Source of the DNA: Saccharicrinis carchari | GTDB lineage: Bacteria > Bacteroidota > Bacteroidia > Bacteroidales > Marinilabiliaceae | Assembly: GCF_900182605.1 (NCBI RefSeq) | Contig: NZ_FXTB01000003.1 | Span: 1 to 64,000, forward strand | Length of the DNA: 64,000 nt | Direction: 5' to 3' | Shown here: positions 62,101 through 64,000 of the stretch, in pieces | How positions within the stretch are numbered: the first letter of the stretch is position 1 | Layout: every line of letters starts with the position of its first letter | Notes under the pieces: model-generated | What the model was told of the DNA's origin: nothing | Databases searched by the model: none | What the model saw: the letters and a program-made list of their open reading frames with translations, nothing else | Position numbers and translations under genes: made by a program

Positions 62101-63657
62101 TTACTTCCAGTTTGTTTCTTTAATGATTTCTGTGCTTTCATCGGGATATGGAACCATCTTATTTGTTGCTTTAAATAGGGGCAATTGGGCACCCACCTTT
62201 CTTAAATAGGCACTTAGTTCCTTGGCAAGCGCTTGGGTTATCAATGGGTTTTTAGCCGCTAAATTGATGTGCTCTCCAATGTCGTTATTGATATTGAATA
62301 GTTCGAAACTAGTATCGGTATAATAATAAATCAGCTTCCAATCGCCTTTGCGGATGGCACTGTAGGTACCTATTCCCGGGCCCGAAGGGCCCCAGTTGTT
62401 GGGATAGTGCCAAAACAAAGGCCTGCCCCCATCGTCCGCGCCATTATCTTTGAGCTTATCAACAAAGCTTAGTCCGTCGATGGGCTGACATTCGCCATCT
62501 AATTGTTGTACCCCGGCTATTTGCAGTATGGTGGGATAAAAATCTTCAATTATCAGGTATTCGTTGCACTGCGATTGAGGCTTCACCTTACCCGGCCATT
62601 TTACTATCATCGGCTCGCGTATGCCCCCTTCGTGTATTGACCCTTTTCCGCTCGATAGGGGGTAGTTATGCGTGTGTTTTTCGCCCCCACGCCCAAGTGC
62701 GCTCAATCCACCATTGTCCGACATAAACAGAATTACGGTATTATCTGATATACCTTTCGCTTCTATATAGTTCATAATATCACCCAGGCTTTTATCCATC
62801 CCTTCAATTAACGAGGCATATTTGGCTTCGATAGGGTGCAACCCGGCATCCAAATATTTTTGTTCAAATCGTTTATCGCCCATAATAGGGGTGTGCACTG
62901 CATAATGCGCCATGTATAAAAAGAAAGGTTTATCCTCCTCAACAGCTTGTTCAAGCGCCCTTATGGCCTTTTGAGTGAGTGCTTCTGTTAAAAAAACCTC
63001 CCTTCCGTGAAACTCCTCCAAACCAGGCACATCCCATACTGAAGATTTATTTTTTGCATAGTTATGAATGCCCAAATAACTGGCCGGAGCACCTGCGGCA
63101 TGGCCGGCAATATTAACGGTAAAACCAATATTGGTAGGGTCAGAAGCCTTTGTGCCTGTGGCGCCAAAGTGTGCCTTGCCACAATGAATGGTAGTGTAGC
63201 CGTTCAACTGCAACACTTTTGGTAGTGGTTGTGAAGTGTAAACCGCATTTTCAAGATCCTTGTCGACACCGATGCCGTTTACGTTCCATTGTGGAATACG
63301 CAGGCCTTGGGGTGGATTTACCTGCATAGTATTTTTGTGTAAAGTCCAGTTGGTTACGCGGTGGCGCGCAGCATTCATGCCCGTCATTAAGCTAACACGG
63401 GTAGGCGAGCAAACAGCGCATGCATACGCTTGGGTAAATTTCATGCCCTGCTCTGCCAAACGTTCCATGTTAGGAGTATGGTAGCGCTTGTTAAAATGGG
63501 TTTTCTCGGTCCAAAAAGGTACCGATGTGTCCTGCCATCCCATGTCGTCCACCATAAACAATATAATATTCGGTTTATTCTGCTTTCCGTTGGTACATGC
63601 TGTTCCAATTAAAAAGCCCATGACGAGGCTTATAAATATTGTTTTTCTATACCACAT
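62101..63657 (-). CDS. secreted sulfatase (formylglycine type)
   Basis: The protein has 518 residues. The N-terminal signal ends LIGTAC and could be a lipoprotein signal (Cys21). The alkaline-phosphatase-fold core starts NIILFMVDDMGWQD with the metal aspartates, followed by CSPTR (83-87), whose Cys is turned into formylglycine by a sulfatase-maturing enzyme. Other landmarks are IHCGKAHFG, FFLYMAHYAVHTP, VILFMSDNGGLSA and a C-terminal AIRKGDWKLIYYYTDTSFEL. It removes sulfate esters, probably from sulfated polysaccharides. It is on the same strand as the polysaccharide cluster, just upstream. The substrate subfamily cannot be assigned by eye. No maturase gene is in the window. Confidence 0.9.
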   Translation of the reverse strand: MWYRKTIFISLVMGFLIGTACTNGKQNKPNIILFMVDDMGWQDTSVPFWTEKTHFNKRYHTPNMERLAEQGMKFTQAYACAVCSPTRVSLMTGMNAARHRVTNWTLHKNTMQVNPPQGLRIPQWNVNGIGVDKDLENAVYTSQPLPKVLQLNGYTTIHCGKAHFGATGTKASDPTNIGFTVNIAGHAAGAPASYLGIHNYAKNKSSVWDVPGLEEFHGREVFLTEALTQKAIRALEQAVEEDKPFFLYMAHYAVHTPIMGDKRFEQKYLDAGLHPIEAKYASLIEGMDKSLGDIMNYIEAKGISDNTVILFMSDNGGLSALGRGGEKHTHNYPLSSGKGSIHEGGIREPMIVKWPGKVKPQSQCNEYLIIEDFYPTILQIAGVQQLDGECQPIDGLSFVDKLKDNGADDGGRPLFWHYPNNWGPSGPGIGTYSAIRKGDWKLIYYYTDTSFELFNINNDIGEHINLAAKNPLITQALAKELSAYLRKVGAQLPLFKATNKMVPYPDESTEIIKETNWK

Positions 63658-63847
63658 ATTGTTTTGTCTTTTTTTACAAACCCTAAACGTAAGTTCAAAT
63701 GTATAACGTTACCGTGTGTATTATATTTTGTGGGCTAAGTGCTAATCCAGGGTAAACATATTACAAAAACATTTTAATATACGCCAGGCTGCCCAAGTGC
63801 CCCCACCAAAGGTAGCACCCTTCTTTTGTTAACGATAAGCGACAAAC

Positions 63848-63879
63848 AAAAAAAGCGCTGCCGGGGCAACGCTTTTTTT
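63848..63879 (-). terminator. intrinsic terminator of the partial gene at the right edge
   Basis: AAGCG-TTGCC pairs with GGC-AGCGCTT-type bases (an imperfect stem), with T7 on either side. It lies about 20 bp past the stop codon of the partial minus-strand gene and about 190 bp before the sulfatase start. The rest of 63658-63847 shows nothing recognisable. Confidence 0.7.
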
Positions 63880-63897
63880 GTTTTGTTGATATTATTT

Positions 63898-64000
63898 TTA
63901 AAACTTCATTTCGCCTTCGGTATATTGCTTTACCAACGACATAACGGCCTTAGAGCAGCCCTCTGCCCCACCCTGATATGAGAAAACCAGACTATACACT
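63898..64000 (-). CDS. partial gene at right edge, C-terminal 33 residues
   Basis: A minus-strand frame open to the window end finishes with SYQGGAEGCSKAVMSLVKQY and a short tail ending EMKF, stop at 63898-63900. A terminator follows it. The stretch looks like real coding sequence (helix with QGGAEGCSKA) but is too short to assign a family. It may belong to the polysaccharide region to its left. Confidence 0.5.
   Translation of the reverse strand, partial: VYSLVFSYQGGAEGCSKAVMSLVKQYTEGEMKF

Overview
The window reads as ordinary chromosome of a Bacteroidota bacterium. The evidence is type IX secretion (T9SS) sorting tails on several exported proteins, a gldD/gldE pair beside ssb and mutY, a SusC/SusD pair with its own ECF sigma and FecR anti-sigma, a Bacteroidota-type geranylgeranylglyceryl phosphate synthase, an HU-CCDC81/SPOR protein, and promoters of the TTTG-N19-TAnnTTTG type. 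The combination fits a Marinilabiliales-like (Bacteroidales-grade) lineage, but that placement is inferred without a search. The GC content looks low and even, and no insertion sequence, prophage, CRISPR array or integrase was seen.

Layout. 1-3.0 kb: the end of an SGNH esterase, a decayed gene, and two T9SS cargo proteins. 3.7-13.6 kb: nucleotide-sugar genes (rfbB, galE), an HU-TM-SPOR protein, asd, a very large lamin-tail surface protein, asnA, and a thioredoxin-family gene split by one base in a T7 run. 14-26.7 kb: housekeeping and membrane genes (SpmA-SpmB fusion, NimA-like flavoprotein, dnaG, membrane pyrophosphatase, serine/threonine dehydratase-like enzyme, YqgE, NhaC-type antiporter, and an EF-G paralogue whose catalytic histidine is serine). 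27-30.2 kb: a DUF190 protein, a secreted alkaline-phosphatase-fold protein that has lost nearly all catalytic residues, and a beta-barrel protein.

30.4-44.2 kb is a polysaccharide-utilisation locus on the minus strand in the order sigma, FecR, SusC, SusD, GH85-like endo-beta-N-acetylglucosaminidase, GH33 sialidase. It appears aimed at sialylated N-glycans. Both glycosidases carry a GEVED module and a T9SS tail. Stem-loops separate SusD, GH85 and GH33 and could grade their expression.

44.2-54.4 kb: pcrB; the gliding/T9SS-linked gldE-gldD operon with ssb and a phosphopantetheinyl transferase; mutY; HU; a tiny COX24-like ribosomal protein gene that is one base out of frame; rng; a DUF6452/DUF6048 pair; and a SatD/DUF3307 pair preceded by a 16-bp repeated element. 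54.7-57.6 kb: metK under what looks like a SAM-II riboswitch, two identical tRNA-Glu genes flanking rpsT, and radC. 57.6-64 kb: a surface-polysaccharide cluster (GT8, two GT4-like enzymes, a flippase) with a sulfatase upstream and a partial gene at the edge.

The observations most worth following are the SAM-II-like element before metK, the catalytically dead phosphatase-fold protein, the EF-G paralogue without its histidine, the FecR-like N-terminal extension on the ECF sigma factor, and the repeated operator-like element before the SatD operon.
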